Below, one piece after another: positions 36,905-45,233 of a DNA stretch of 64,000 nt. The notes under the pieces are model-generated. The model did not search any database. It had not been told where the DNA came from and saw only the letters and a list, made by a program, of their open reading frames with translations. The DNA is taken from NCBI RefSeq assembly GCF_018130955.1, contig NZ_JAFCJM010000007.1, positions 162,383 to 226,382 of the forward strand, read 5' to 3'. A program made the translations under genes and the position numbers. Position 1 is the stretch's first letter, and every line of letters starts with the position of its first letter. The DNA comes from Bradyrhizobium liaoningense. GTDB taxonomy: Bacteria > Pseudomonadota > Alphaproteobacteria > Rhizobiales > Xanthobacteraceae.

Positions 36905-37551
36905 GGCGCTTCCTCCCTTGCACCCAGAAATGGACTTTCTTCTTGCGCGGAGGATAGGAGCGATCGGGGCGGCGAAATTGCGCTGGATCAATTTTGCTGC
37001 GTCGCCGCACGAAGATCGTCATTCCGGGGCGCGACGAAGTCGCGAGCTATGATCCGCAATTGCGCATCATGGCTCGTCGCTTTCGCTCCGCCCCGGAATG
37101 ACAGAACGACTTCGATCAAGTTCCGGACCTTCGCTCTGCACATCCATCCTGTCCGGCGGAAAGGGAAGGCGACTTGCAGGTCGCATCACTGCTGTGTGAT
37201 GCGCTTCGAGCAAGTCAGCGCGTCTTAGCCATGTCAGATCGGCTCGCGAGCGTGGTTTGCCGCGCGCCGGAAATTGGAACTCAGCGTGACGGCGTACGGT
37301 GTTACCCATTCGCATTTTGCAGTTGCGTCTGCACACGCATTTGCTTCTAATTTCTCACAATGCGGCGAGAAGAAAAAATGCCGCCGCCGAGTTGTGCGGA
37401 GTGCGTTGTTGAGTGCGAAATCAAGTCAATCAAGTGACTCCAATCCCAGTGCAGGTCGAACCAACAGATTTGAACATATGCTAGGACCACTGTTCCGCGA
37501 CGCTCCGAATGGGGAATGCCGCGGATATCTTGCCGTGGGGTGCGCCCAGTG
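36905..37551. other. Intergenic stretch containing a type 2 repeat
   Basis: About 650 bases between the 38-residue gene and the Crp/Fnr regulator. The only structure I can name is the repeat at 37018-37102. The part from 37340 to 37480 is comparatively AT-rich and should contain the promoter of the regulator. No credible gene was found. Confidence 0.5.
37018..37102. repeat. Intergenic palindromic repeat (type 2), short copy
   Basis: Runs from GTCATTCCGGGGCGCGACGA to CGCCCCGGAATGAC. The ends are the same as in the 34148-34269 copy while the interior differs (GCGAGCTATGATCCGCAATTG), so it is a shorter family member. The arms would pair into a hairpin. Confidence 0.65.
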
Positions 37552-38295
37552 ATGCATCCCGGCCGAATTGGAAATCACCTCCTTGCGGCGCTGCCGGCGC
37601 CGGACCTCGACCTTCTGCTGCCCGACCTGGAGACGGTGGCGCTCGATCAGGACGCAGTGCTTTCGCGCACGGGCGACCAGATCGACCATGTCTTCTTCCC
37701 CCATAGTGGCGCTATTTCGCTGATGATCGATATGGCGGACGGACAGACGGTTGCCACCGCCGTCGTCGGGCGCGAGGGGGCAGTGGGCATTCTCTCGGTG
37801 CTCGGCCCGGCACCTTCAGCCATCACCGCGGTCGTTCGTGCGGCGGGCACCGGCTCGCGGGTCCCGGCGTCGCGATTCCATGCCGCGTTCAGCCGGAGTC
37901 CAGCGATCAGGAGCGCTGTCCAGAACCACGTCAGGGCGATGCTGACGCAGCTCCAGCGCGGCTCGGCCTGCAACGCGCTGCACCCGGTCGAAGCTCGCAT
38001 GGCCCGCTGGCTGCTTCAGCTTCGCGACCGCATCGACCATGACATGCTTCCGCTCACCCAGCAGGCCTTGTCGGAAATACTCGGTGTGCGGCGTACGACG
38101 GTGACGCTCCTGATGCGCAATCTGCGCATGCGCGGAGCGATCAGGTCCGATCAACGAGGTCGGATCGAGATCGACAAGTCCCGGCTCGAGGCGGCGGCGT
38201 GCGAGTGCCACGACACCATGCGTCTCGAAGTCGAACAGATCTACCCGGCGACTGCGAACCATTGTCGCGCGGCGGCGGACAGCCTCAGGAGTTGA
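37552..38295 (+). CDS. Crp/Fnr family transcriptional regulator
   Basis: A 247-residue regulator with an N-terminal cyclic-nucleotide-binding fold (DQDAVLSRTGDQIDHVFFPHSGAISLMI) and a C-terminal winged helix (MLPLTQQALSEILGVRRTTVTLLMRNLRMRGAI). The phosphate-binding R-S-A cassette of Crp is not seen and there are no N-terminal Fnr cysteines, so the signal is unknown. The recognition helix RRTTVTLLMR differs from the E-x-x-S-R of Fnr/FixK, so the TTGA-N6-TCAA boxes in this window are unlikely to be its targets. Start chosen at 37552; the frame extends to 37516. Confidence 0.87.
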   Translation: MHPGRIGNHLLAALPAPDLDLLLPDLETVALDQDAVLSRTGDQIDHVFFPHSGAISLMIDMADGQTVATAVVGREGAVGILSVLGPAPSAITAVVRAAGTGSRVPASRFHAAFSRSPAIRSAVQNHVRAMLTQLQRGSACNALHPVEARMARWLLQLRDRIDHDMLPLTQQALSEILGVRRTTVTLLMRNLRMRGAIRSDQRGRIEIDKSRLEAAACECHDTMRLEVEQIYPATANHCRAAADSLRS

Positions 38296-38488
38296 ATCGG
38301 GGGCCGCCATGCGAGGCGGTGCCGGACATTGATGCCGCATCGAGCCTCGCAAGCTCGTGCAGCACCTTGGCCGTCTCGCGCAGCTCGTTGCGCGCGGGGC
38401 CCGGCTTCAGCCTTCGAGCTTCGTTGAGAAATTCCCTCGCCTGCATCAGGAAGGTGGATTCTTCGGTTGAGGTCTGCAAGCGCGCCAT
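38285..38488 (-). CDS. Small hypothetical protein (67 residues)
   Basis: A predicted helical, charged protein: MARLQTSTEESTFLMQAREF, then LNEARRLKPGPARNELRETAKVLHELARL. There is no signal peptide or membrane segment. GGGAGGG stands five bases before the ATG, a strong reason to accept it. Its 3' end overlaps the Crp/Fnr gene end by eleven bases in tail-to-tail orientation. I do not recognise a named family. Confidence 0.65.
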   Translation of the reverse strand: MARLQTSTEESTFLMQAREFLNEARRLKPGPARNELRETAKVLHELARLDAASMSGTASHGGPRFNS

Positions 38489-39107
38489 GGTGTCCCTCCC
38501 ATCGCGATCATTGAACTGCGTCGGAAGCGATTCCGTCGCTTTTTTGCAGGAAAAACCGGCCGGTCGGAATTGGCGCCTCTGTCGGCGCGTTTCACTTGGG
38601 GGGCATGCACCGCAAGCCTTGTACGAGCGCCCGGGGGAGGTGCTCGAGGCTAGCGCTTCTTTCCAACCGGCCGGATCCCTCCTTGAACGAATCCTCTAAC
38701 CTGACGTGAGCTACCGCGTAGCAGGCCATTTAGTATGACTTTTGTTTCGGCTTTCACTCGCGGCTTGATCGCGCCTCTCAAGCGAAAGCATTGCCGCGAC
38801 GCTCGCTGACGTCACGCGTGCTCTTGCTCGAGGTGCGATCTGTTTTTCGATGAAAACCCCTGCCTGACTGACTATGCCTCACTCAAGCCGAGTTGATGGT
38901 TCGGTTTGCGACTCTCGCAGAAATATTTTTTTTAGATTGTCAATATACACGATCGTATGTTTACTGCGTCTGTGAATAACGAGCAGATCGTGGAGCCGGT
39001 CTGACGCGATGGCAGGGCTGGCGTCTTTCACCTGAGGACGCCAACGCATGTGAGCCTGCTCAACAAAAACAAGAAACCAAAAACGGGAACCAACGGGAGG
39101 TTGGGGA
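38489..39107. other. Intergenic stretch without gene
   Basis: About 620 bases between two divergent small genes. The segment from 38920 to 38965 is markedly AT-rich (ATATTTTTTTTAGATTGTC) and is the most likely promoter region for the 77-residue gene at 39108. No repeat or RNA gene was recognised. Confidence 0.45.
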
Positions 39108-39341
39108 ATGGAAACAGTACGTCGCTTGCGCGCGCAGGCGTCACTCTGCCGACAGTCGGCCGCTTATCATCCCGACAGAAGCTGGAAGCTGCTCGCCGAG
39201 GCGGAGTTCTGGGAGCACCTGGCCGATGCGGTGCTCGCTGAACATTTCAAGGAGTGCACCGCCAGCTCACTTGACGTGACGCAGTCACGACCAATTGCAA
39301 ACGCGAACGACAAACAGTGGACCACGATTGCTGTCGCGTGA
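39108..39341 (+). CDS. Small hypothetical protein (77 residues)
   Basis: A short soluble protein beginning METVRRLRAQASLCRQSAAY and continuing HPDRSWKLLAEAEFWEHLADA, with an amphipathic helical character and an unstructured polar tail. GGGAGG followed by TTGGGGA lies before the ATG. The sequence has the form of short conserved proteins of rhizobia but I cannot name a domain. An overlapping frame at 39050-39241 is rejected because it lacks a ribosome-binding site and its content is repetitive. Confidence 0.65.
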   Translation: METVRRLRAQASLCRQSAAYHPDRSWKLLAEAEFWEHLADAVLAEHFKECTASSLDVTQSRPIANANDKQWTTIAVA

Positions 39342-39416
39342 CGTGTGCAGGATGGGTTGAGCTCTCGCGAAGCCCATCATCGCGCGGCGGTTCGCAAGCG
39401 GTAACGGTGCGCCCGC

Positions 39417-40202
39417 TTACAGCCGAAACTCGTTGGTGAGTTCTCCGATGCCGTCGATTGCGACGGTGACGGTGTTGACCGGCTCCTTCATCACGCCGAC
39501 GCCGACCGAGGTGCCGACGGCGATGAGGTCACCGGGGAGCAGCGTCATGTCGTGGGAGATCTTGCTGACCAGCTCCTCAGCGCTGAAGATCATGTCCGAG
39601 ATCGGATAGTTCTGCCGCTCCGCGCCGTTGAGGATGGTGCGCACCACGAGCTTGGCTGGATCGAGGCCGGTGGCGATCACAGGGCCGAACGGGCCGTAAT
39701 CGTCGATGCCCTTGGCACGCGCCCATTGCGGGAAGGTCGGGTCGCGCGTGAGGATGTCGTTGGCGGTGATGTCGTTGACGCAGGTGTAGCCGAAGATGAA
39801 GCGGCCGGCTTCCGGCGGCGAGACGCGGCTGGAGGTCCTGCCGATCACGATGCCGAGCTCGCCCTCATAGGTGGTCTTGCCGTCATAGGAGGAGGGGCGG
39901 CGGATCACCGCGCCGGGCGCTGCGACGCTGGTGGTGGCCTTCAGCAGGTAGAGCGGCTCCGGCGGCTCGGGCTGATTGAGCTTTGCGGCGAGCGCGTGAA
40001 AATTGTTCCAGAGCGCGACGATCTTGCTCGGCGCGGAAGGCGCAAGCAGCTCGACCTCCGACAGCGCCAGCACCTTGCCGTTCGGTGCCGAGGTGCCGAA
40101 CATCTCGCCGTCATGCACGGCGATGCGGCCGGCCTCCAGCGTTCCGAATCCGGTTTTGCCGCCGTGGCGGAAGCGAAGCCATCTGGTCACCGCCGCCATC
40201 AC
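39417..40202 (-). CDS. Fumarylacetoacetate hydrolase family protein
   Basis: A 261-residue FAH-fold enzyme. The metal and active-site residues are visible in YEGELGIVIGR (metal-binding Glu-x-Glu) and in the FGYTCVNDITANDI segment. The end GDLIAVGTSVGVG is standard for the family, where a Thr-Gly-Thr-Pro variant is usual. Members hydrolyse C-C bonds of acylpyruvates or isomerise 2-hydroxyhepta-2,4-diene-1,7-dioate. The start overlaps the stop of the ketopantoate-reductase-like gene (ATGA), so both act together, perhaps in aromatic or keto-acid breakdown. Confidence 0.92.
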   Translation of the reverse strand: MMAAVTRWLRFRHGGKTGFGTLEAGRIAVHDGEMFGTSAPNGKVLALSEVELLAPSAPSKIVALWNNFHALAAKLNQPEPPEPLYLLKATTSVAAPGAVIRRPSSYDGKTTYEGELGIVIGRTSSRVSPPEAGRFIFGYTCVNDITANDILTRDPTFPQWARAKGIDDYGPFGPVIATGLDPAKLVVRTILNGAERQNYPISDMIFSAEELVSKISHDMTLLPGDLIAVGTSVGVGVMKEPVNTVTVAIDGIGELTNEFRL

Positions 40203-41215
40203 GCCACCGCCCGCGCGAGGCCGGACGCGACGGTCGTGCCGTCATAGAGGCCAGCGATACGGGCGCGCTGCGCCACCAGCGCCAGCACCGAGTCGAGCGC
40301 GGGCGTGGCAATGCCGGTCAGGCGGCCCATCTCCTGCACCACGGTGACGAGCGGATCGATCTCCATGGGCCTGCCGCGCTCGAGGTCCTGCAGCATCGAG
40401 GTCTTGTGCGCGCCGACCTTGCGGGCGCCCTCGATGCGGCGCTCGACGTCGACGCGGAATCTTACGCCAAAGCTTTCGGCGATCGCCTGCGTCTCCAGCA
40501 TGATCGCCCGCGACAGCGCGCGCGTGGCGGGATCGGTGCAGATCACGTCGAGGGTTGCATGCGACAGCGCGCTGATCGGGTTGAAGCAGACATTGCCCCA
40601 GAGCTTTAGCCAGATCTCGTCGCGGATGCGGTCGAGCACGGGCGCCTTCATGCCGGCATGGACGAAGAGGTCGGCGAGGCGCTGCACATCGCCAGTGATC
40701 TCGCCGGAGGGCTCGCCGAGCGGAAAATTGTTGCCGTAGACGTGGCGGATCACGCCGGGCGCCTCGATCTCGGTGGCGGGATAGACGATGCAGCCGATGG
40801 CGCGCTCGGCACCCAGCTCGCGCCACTGCCGGCCGCCGGGATCGATGCTCTCCAGCGTCGAATTCTCGTAAGCGCCGCCGTGCTTGTAGAAGTACCAGTA
40901 GGGGATGCCGTTGACGGCCGTGATGATGCGGGTGTGGGGCCCGAGCAAAGGCTGCATCTTCTCGATCACGCCGGTGATGGAGTGCGCCTTCAGCGTAATG
41001 ATGACGTAGTCCTGCACGCCGAGCTCGGCGGCGTCGTCGGTGCAGCGCGGATGCACGGTGTGCTCCTCATCGCCCATGAGCAGGGTCAGGCCGCGCTCGC
41101 GCATGGCGGCGAGATGGGCGCCGCGGGCGACCAGGCTGACGTCGGCACCGGCGCGCGCCAACTGCACGCCGAGATATCCGCCGATCGCGCCGGCGCCGTA
41201 GATGCAGATCTTCAT
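40199..41215 (-). CDS. Ketopantoate reductase family protein (2-dehydropantoate 2-reductase-like)
   Basis: A 338-residue NADPH-dependent reductase. The Rossmann motif is at the very start (MKICIYGAGAIGGYLGVQLA). The conserved Lys/Asn region of ketopantoate reductases is seen in EIWLKLWGNVCFNPISAL, and the C-terminal ApbA_C helical domain follows. GAGGAAC precedes the ATG at 41215, so the upstream extension to 41371 is excluded. Coupling to an FAH-family hydrolase suggests a degradative rather than pantothenate-synthesis role, so I do not assign panE. Confidence 0.9.
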   Translation of the reverse strand: MKICIYGAGAIGGYLGVQLARAGADVSLVARGAHLAAMRERGLTLLMGDEEHTVHPRCTDDAAELGVQDYVIITLKAHSITGVIEKMQPLLGPHTRIITAVNGIPYWYFYKHGGAYENSTLESIDPGGRQWRELGAERAIGCIVYPATEIEAPGVIRHVYGNNFPLGEPSGEITGDVQRLADLFVHAGMKAPVLDRIRDEIWLKLWGNVCFNPISALSHATLDVICTDPATRALSRAIMLETQAIAESFGVRFRVDVERRIEGARKVGAHKTSMLQDLERGRPMEIDPLVTVVQEMGRLTGIATPALDSVLALVAQRARIAGLYDGTTVASGLARAVA

Positions 41216-41317
41216 GGAAGTTCCTCGCGGGCAGAAGCCAGATTTTGGGACGAAAGGTCCGGTCCGGCTCGGACGCATCCGAGCCGGGGCCGGCAGTCGC
41301 AGGGGAAGTGGCTCTAA

Positions 41318-41371
41318 AGCATGATCCGGAAAAGTGCGTAGCGGTTTTCCGAAAAGATCATGCTCAAACAA
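41318..41371. repeat. Intergenic repeat (type 3, 'agcatgatccgg')
   Basis: Runs from AGCATGATCCGGAAAAGTGC to GAAAAGATCATGCTCAAACAA. The outer arms AGCATGAT and ATCATGCT pair, as do CGGAAAA and TTTTCCG inside. A longer, diverged member lies at 53847-53927. It separates the ketopantoate-reductase and CBS genes. Confidence 0.65.
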
Positions 41372-41377
41372 AGAGTC

Positions 41378-41803
41378 TTAGGCCGCGTGCGGCGTGCTCG
41401 CGGCGACTTCGTCGAAGGCGGCCGAGACGTCACGCATGCTGACGACGCCGACGAGGCTGTAATTGTCGATGATCGGCAGATGGCGGATGTGATGCCGCTT
41501 CATCAGGTGGCGGACATGCTCGAGGGTATCAGTGGTCGAGCAGGAGACGAGCTGCTGCACCGAGACGAGCTGCGAGATCTTGACGTTGACGCCGTTCGCG
41601 CCGTGCTCGGCGATTGCGCGGACCACGTCGCGCTCGGTGAACATGCCGACCGCGGTATTGCCCTCGGAGCGGACGACGTCCTTCACCACCAGCGCGCTGA
41701 TGTTGTTGGCGCGCATCAGCTTGGCGGCGATTTCGACCGTTTCGTTCATCCGCACCGTTACAACGCGCGACGTCTTCTTGCTCAGAATGTCTCCGACCAG
41801 CAT
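41378..41803 (-). CDS. CBS domain-containing protein
   Basis: A 141-residue protein made of two CBS modules and little else. The first spans about residues 1-65 (MLVGDILSKKTSRVVTV ... GMFTERDVVRAIAEHG) and the second 75-133 (ISQLVSVQQLVSC ... LPIIDNYSLVGVVSMRDV). CBS pairs bind adenosine nucleotides and usually sense energy state. A palindrome TGGTATACATTATGCCA begins 36 bases before its start, the same site as at the MFS and Tct genes, so it is probably part of their regulon. Confidence 0.92.
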   Translation of the reverse strand: MLVGDILSKKTSRVVTVRMNETVEIAAKLMRANNISALVVKDVVRSEGNTAVGMFTERDVVRAIAEHGANGVNVKISQLVSVQQLVSCSTTDTLEHVRHLMKRHHIRHLPIIDNYSLVGVVSMRDVSAAFDEVAASTPHAA

Positions 41804-41838
41804 TGCAACCTCCCTGGATCAATCGTGCAGGATAAGTC

Positions 41839-41855
41839 TGGTATACATTATGCCA
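41839..41855. promoter_or_regulatory. Operator-like palindrome TGGTAT-N5-ATGCCA, site 1
   Basis: TGGTATACATTATGCCA, 36 bases upstream of the CBS gene start on the minus strand, both six-base arms perfect to the consensus. One of five related sites in 41.8-49.1 kb. The symmetry and size resemble GntR-family (FadR group) operators, an inference from form only. Confidence 0.6.
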
Positions 41856-41924
41856 ATTGTCAAACCGAAGATGCGGTTCAGCCGAAAATTTAAACGGCAG
41901 GATCGCTGACGTTCCCGGCCCAAA

Positions 41925-41955
41925 TGAAAAGGGGCGCCGTTGAGCGCCCTTCTCA
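41925..41955 (-). terminator. Intrinsic terminator of the first MFS gene
   Basis: On the minus strand a hairpin with GGGCGC and GCGCCC arms and a loop of six bases is followed by CCTTTTC. It begins about 29 bases beyond the MFS stop at 41978. Stem, loop and T-run suit a rho-independent terminator. Confidence 0.55.
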
Positions 41956-41977
41956 GGTATTGCGGATCTCTGGCCGC

Positions 41978-43309
41978 TCAAGCCGTCTTCGGCTTTCTCG
42001 TGGCCTTGCCTGTCGCGGTGTCCGTCTCGGTCGCCTCGTTGCCGAGGATGAAGGAGCGCCGCAGCGGCTTGATGACGAACAGCGCCATCAGCGCCGCCGT
42101 GGCGTTCAGCGCCACCGCCACGACGAACACGGCCTTCCAGCCATAGGTGGTCGAGATCACGCTCGCGAGCGGGACCAGCAGGGACGCGGTGCCCTTGGCG
42201 GTGTAGAGCATGCCGTTGTTGGTGGTTGCGAATTTGGAACCGAAAGTGTCGCCGCAGGTCGCGGGGAACAGCGAGTAGATCTCGCCGAACACGCCGAAAT
42301 AGATCGCAGTCGCCAGCACGAAGACGACGGGCACGTGGCCGTAGGCCGACAGCGTCAGCAACATGAGCGCGGCCGTTCCGAACGCGATGAACATGGTGTG
42401 CTCGCGGCCGATCGTGTCGGACACCCAGCCGAAGAACGGACGTCCAAAACCGTCGAAGATGCGATCGAGCGAGATCGCAAAGGTCAGTGCGGCCATCTGG
42501 AAGCCGGCCAGCGTGACGGGCGTGTCGGCGATCTTGAAGTCGTGCGCGATCGGACCGATCTGCGCCGCCGTCATCAGGCCGCCGGAAGCGACCATCACGA
42601 AAACCAGGTACATCACCCAGAAAATCGGGCTGCGCAGCACCTGCGGCGGCGTGAAATCGATCTTGGTCTGCGGCAGATTGAGCTTCTTCTTGCGCGGCGG
42701 GATCGAGACCCGCGGCGGGCTGATGAAGAAGGCGAGCACGAAGACGATCAGGCCCTGGCCGATACCGAATTTGAGGAACGCGCTCTCGTAGCCGCTCGAC
42801 GCGATCATGCTCGCGATCGGCACGATGGTGAGTGCTGCGCCCGCGCCGAAGCCGGCCGCGGTCGCGCCGGCAGCAAGCCCACGCCGGTCGGGAAACCATT
42901 TCAGCGCATTGCCGACGCAGGTGCCGTAGACGGCGCCCGCACCCATGCCGCCGACGATCGCGGCCGCATAGAGCAGGGTGAGGGAGTCGGCGTAGGAGTT
43001 GAGGATCCAGGAGAGCGCGATCATCACGCCGCCGAACATGATGACGACGCGCGGGCCGTACTTGTCGACGAACCAGGCTTCGACCGGCACGAGCCAGGTC
43101 TCGGTCACGACGAAGACCGTGAAGGCGAGTTGGATCGCGGCGCGACCCCAATGATACTTGGCATCGATCGGATCGACGAACAGCGTCCAGCCATATTGCA
43201 GGTTGGCGATCATCGCCATGCAGACGATGCCCATCGCGAGCTGGAGCCAACGGTAACCACTTCGCAGGGGCGCGGCCGTAACGGCGCCGTCCGTATCGGT
43301 CATCATCAA
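41978..43309 (-). CDS. MFS transporter, oxalate/formate antiporter-like (OxlT family), copy 1
   Basis: A 443-residue major-facilitator protein with twelve predicted membrane segments. It opens with a cytoplasmic tail and WLQLAMGIVCMAMIANLQYGW. Family marks are VEAWFVDKYGPRVVIMFGG, GAVYGTCVGNALKWFPDRRG and GRPFFGWVSDTIGREHTMF. It is closely related to the neighbouring copy 2. OxlT exchanges oxalate for formate; the soluble formate dehydrogenase elsewhere in this window could consume the formate. GGGAGG precedes the start. The likely operator site is about 80 bases upstream. Confidence 0.9.
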   Translation of the reverse strand: MMMTDTDGAVTAAPLRSGYRWLQLAMGIVCMAMIANLQYGWTLFVDPIDAKYHWGRAAIQLAFTVFVVTETWLVPVEAWFVDKYGPRVVIMFGGVMIALSWILNSYADSLTLLYAAAIVGGMGAGAVYGTCVGNALKWFPDRRGLAAGATAAGFGAGAALTIVPIASMIASSGYESAFLKFGIGQGLIVFVLAFFISPPRVSIPPRKKKLNLPQTKIDFTPPQVLRSPIFWVMYLVFVMVASGGLMTAAQIGPIAHDFKIADTPVTLAGFQMAALTFAISLDRIFDGFGRPFFGWVSDTIGREHTMFIAFGTAALMLLTLSAYGHVPVVFVLATAIYFGVFGEIYSLFPATCGDTFGSKFATTNNGMLYTAKGTASLLVPLASVISTTYGWKAVFVVAVALNATAALMALFVIKPLRRSFILGNEATETDTATGKATRKPKTA

Positions 43310-43387
43310 TGTCCTCCCAATGCGCTCGCCGGTTGTGACCTAGTGTCGCAATGTTGTGGCGTATTGTCGCAAGCGCATCGGGCAATC

Positions 43388-43404
43388 TGGTATACCATAT
43401 CCCA
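43388..43404. promoter_or_regulatory. Operator-like palindrome, site 2
   Basis: TGGTATACCATATCCCA, one mismatch from the TGGTAT-N5-ATGCCA consensus, about 79 bases upstream of MFS copy 1 (minus strand). It lies between that gene and the terminator of copy 2. Confidence 0.55.
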
Positions 43405-43475
43405 GAATGCAAGCCCTATCTTGAGGGAACCTGCATCAAATCCGCTCCCTCGTGAAAGCAGAAGCAGCGCGAATG

Positions 43476-43505
43476 AAAACGCCCGGCCCCGAGGGGCCGA
43501 GCGCG
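43476..43505 (-). terminator. Intrinsic terminator of the second MFS gene
   Basis: The seven-pair stem CGGCCCC/GGGGCCG with a two-base centre (43484-43499) is extended by flanking GC pairs and followed on the minus strand by GTTTTC. It lies about 35 bases past the MFS copy 2 stop. A run of five T on the plus-strand side could make it work in both directions. Confidence 0.6.
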
Positions 43506-43533
43506 CTTTTTCGTCAGGAAAAGGAGGGCTGCG

Positions 43534-44823
43534 TCAAAGCGTGGATTTGGCGACCACGACCTTGCGCCAGGGCTTGAGCACTGCGATCGCCAGCGCCGAG
43601 GCCAGGATGTTGGCGCCGGCCGCGATGATGAACACGCTGTCCCAGGTGCCCGACGACTGTTGCATGTAGTTGGCGATCGGGACCAGCAGAGCGGCCGTGC
43701 CCTTTGCGGTGTAGAGCAGGCCCGCATTGGTGGTCGCGAACTTGGCGCCGAACGTGTCGGTGCAGGTCGAGGGGAACAGCGAGTAGATCTCACCCCAGGC
43801 GAAGAACACGAAGCCCGAGAGCAGCACGAACCAGACCGGATCATGGCCCCAGAGGTAGAGCATCCAGATGCCAAGGCCCTCCATGCCGAAGGCGATGAAC
43901 ATCGTGTTCTCGCGGCCGATCATGTCGGAGATCCAACCGAAGAACGGACGCGTCAGGCCGTTGAGCACGCGGTCGATCGTGGCAGCGAAGGTCACCGCGG
44001 TCATCGTCACCGCCATCAGCGTGACCGGCACGTTGTCGACCTTCCAGTCGGCCGCGATCGGCTTCAGGTTCGCCGTCACCATCAACCCGCCGGCGCCGAC
44101 GATCACGAACATGAAGTACATCAGCCAGAAGATCGGCTGACGCAGCACTTCGGTCGGCTGATAGTTGCGGCGGCTCTGCAGCAGTGCCGCATTCGCCACG
44201 ACGTTCGGCACCTGTCCGGCCTTCGGCGCGAGCAGGAAGAAGGCGAGGATGCAGATGATGATGCCCTGGCCGAGACCGAAATAGAGGAAGGTGGTCTGGA
44301 AGCCCGAGTCCTTGATCATCGCCTGGATCGGCGCAACCGTGAGCGCGGAGCCGGCGCCGAAACCGGCGGCCGTGATGCCGGCGGCCAGACCGCGCTTGTC
44401 GGGAAACCATTTCAGCGCATTGCCGACGCAGGTGCCGTAGACGCCGCCGGCGCCGATACCCGCGATGATCATGCCGAGATAATAGCCGTTGAGCGAGGTG
44501 GCCTGGGCGTTGATCGCCCAGCCGATGGCGCAGAGCACGCCGCCGACGAGCACGACGATGCGCGGGCCGTATTTATCGACGAACCAGCCTTCGACCGGCA
44601 CGAGCCAGGTCTCGAACAGCACGAAGAGCGTGAACGCCCACTGGATCGACGCGCGATCCCAGCCGAACTTTTTCTGGATGTCGGGGACGAAGAACGTCCA
44701 TCCGTATTGGTAGTTGGCGATCATCACCATCGCCAGAACGCCCACCGCCAATTGCGTCCAGCGATAGGCATCGCTCACGCGCGCGGCAGTGGGGGCCGCT
44801 GTTGCCTGCACCATATCCGTCAT
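43534..44823 (-). CDS. MFS transporter, oxalate/formate antiporter-like (OxlT family), copy 2
   Basis: A 429-residue major-facilitator protein with twelve predicted membrane segments, strongly similar to copy 1: WTQLAVGVLAMVMIANYQYGW, VEGWFVDKYGPRIVVLVGG, GGVYGTCVGNALKWFPDKRG and TRPFFGWISDMIGRENTMF. It has its own promoter region with an operator-like palindrome, and its own terminator, so it is a separate transcription unit. The tandem pair probably arose by duplication, with the copies differing in substrate preference or expression. Oxalate/formate exchange is the family expectation, not proven. Confidence 0.91.
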   Translation of the reverse strand: MTDMVQATAAPTAARVSDAYRWTQLAVGVLAMVMIANYQYGWTFFVPDIQKKFGWDRASIQWAFTLFVLFETWLVPVEGWFVDKYGPRIVVLVGGVLCAIGWAINAQATSLNGYYLGMIIAGIGAGGVYGTCVGNALKWFPDKRGLAAGITAAGFGAGSALTVAPIQAMIKDSGFQTTFLYFGLGQGIIICILAFFLLAPKAGQVPNVVANAALLQSRRNYQPTEVLRQPIFWLMYFMFVIVGAGGLMVTANLKPIAADWKVDNVPVTLMAVTMTAVTFAATIDRVLNGLTRPFFGWISDMIGRENTMFIAFGMEGLGIWMLYLWGHDPVWFVLLSGFVFFAWGEIYSLFPSTCTDTFGAKFATTNAGLLYTAKGTAALLVPIANYMQQSSGTWDSVFIIAAGANILASALAIAVLKPWRKVVVAKSTL

Positions 44824-45233
44824 GAATCCTCCGACGCGCCTTGCTTATCTTATCATTCCCGAATGCGCGGCGGGCATCTTGGTATTCATTATGCCAAGAT
44901 TCAAGCGACGGGCTGGGCTGAGAGGTGCGGCGAAATATCGCGGGAGATGCTCACATCATCCCATGACGGCGGAATTGTAAAGCCCATCCATGCGCAGCCC
45001 GAAACCACCACCGGTTCGCACTTAATACTTTGATTTCGTAAGATATATTCCTCGCCGCACTCAGTCCGCCTGCTGCGGGAAGCTCACGCCTCCACGGCTT
45101 TTTCAGATTCCGCTGGGCGCGCGGGGCAGCGCACGTCGAGGTGCGACGGTCGGGCGATCGTGTAAAGCGTGGAATTCTTTATTCCAGAAGCGACGCGAGA
45201 GGGCGGATCGCGGCGCGCTGGCGTGCGCGCGAT
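44824..45233. other. Intergenic stretch carrying an operator-like site
   Basis: About 410 bases between MFS copy 2 and the end of tctA. It contains the palindrome at 44880 and, from 45020 to 45055, an AT-rich segment. No gene with a ribosome-binding site was found. The last 150 bases hold no clear terminator for the minus-strand Tct operon, whose stop is at 45234. Confidence 0.45.
44880..44896. promoter_or_regulatory. Operator-like palindrome, site 3
   Basis: TGGTATTCATTATGCCA, both arms perfect to TGGTAT-N5-ATGCCA and extended by one flanking T/A pair on each side. It is 57 bases upstream of MFS copy 2 (minus strand). Confidence 0.6.
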
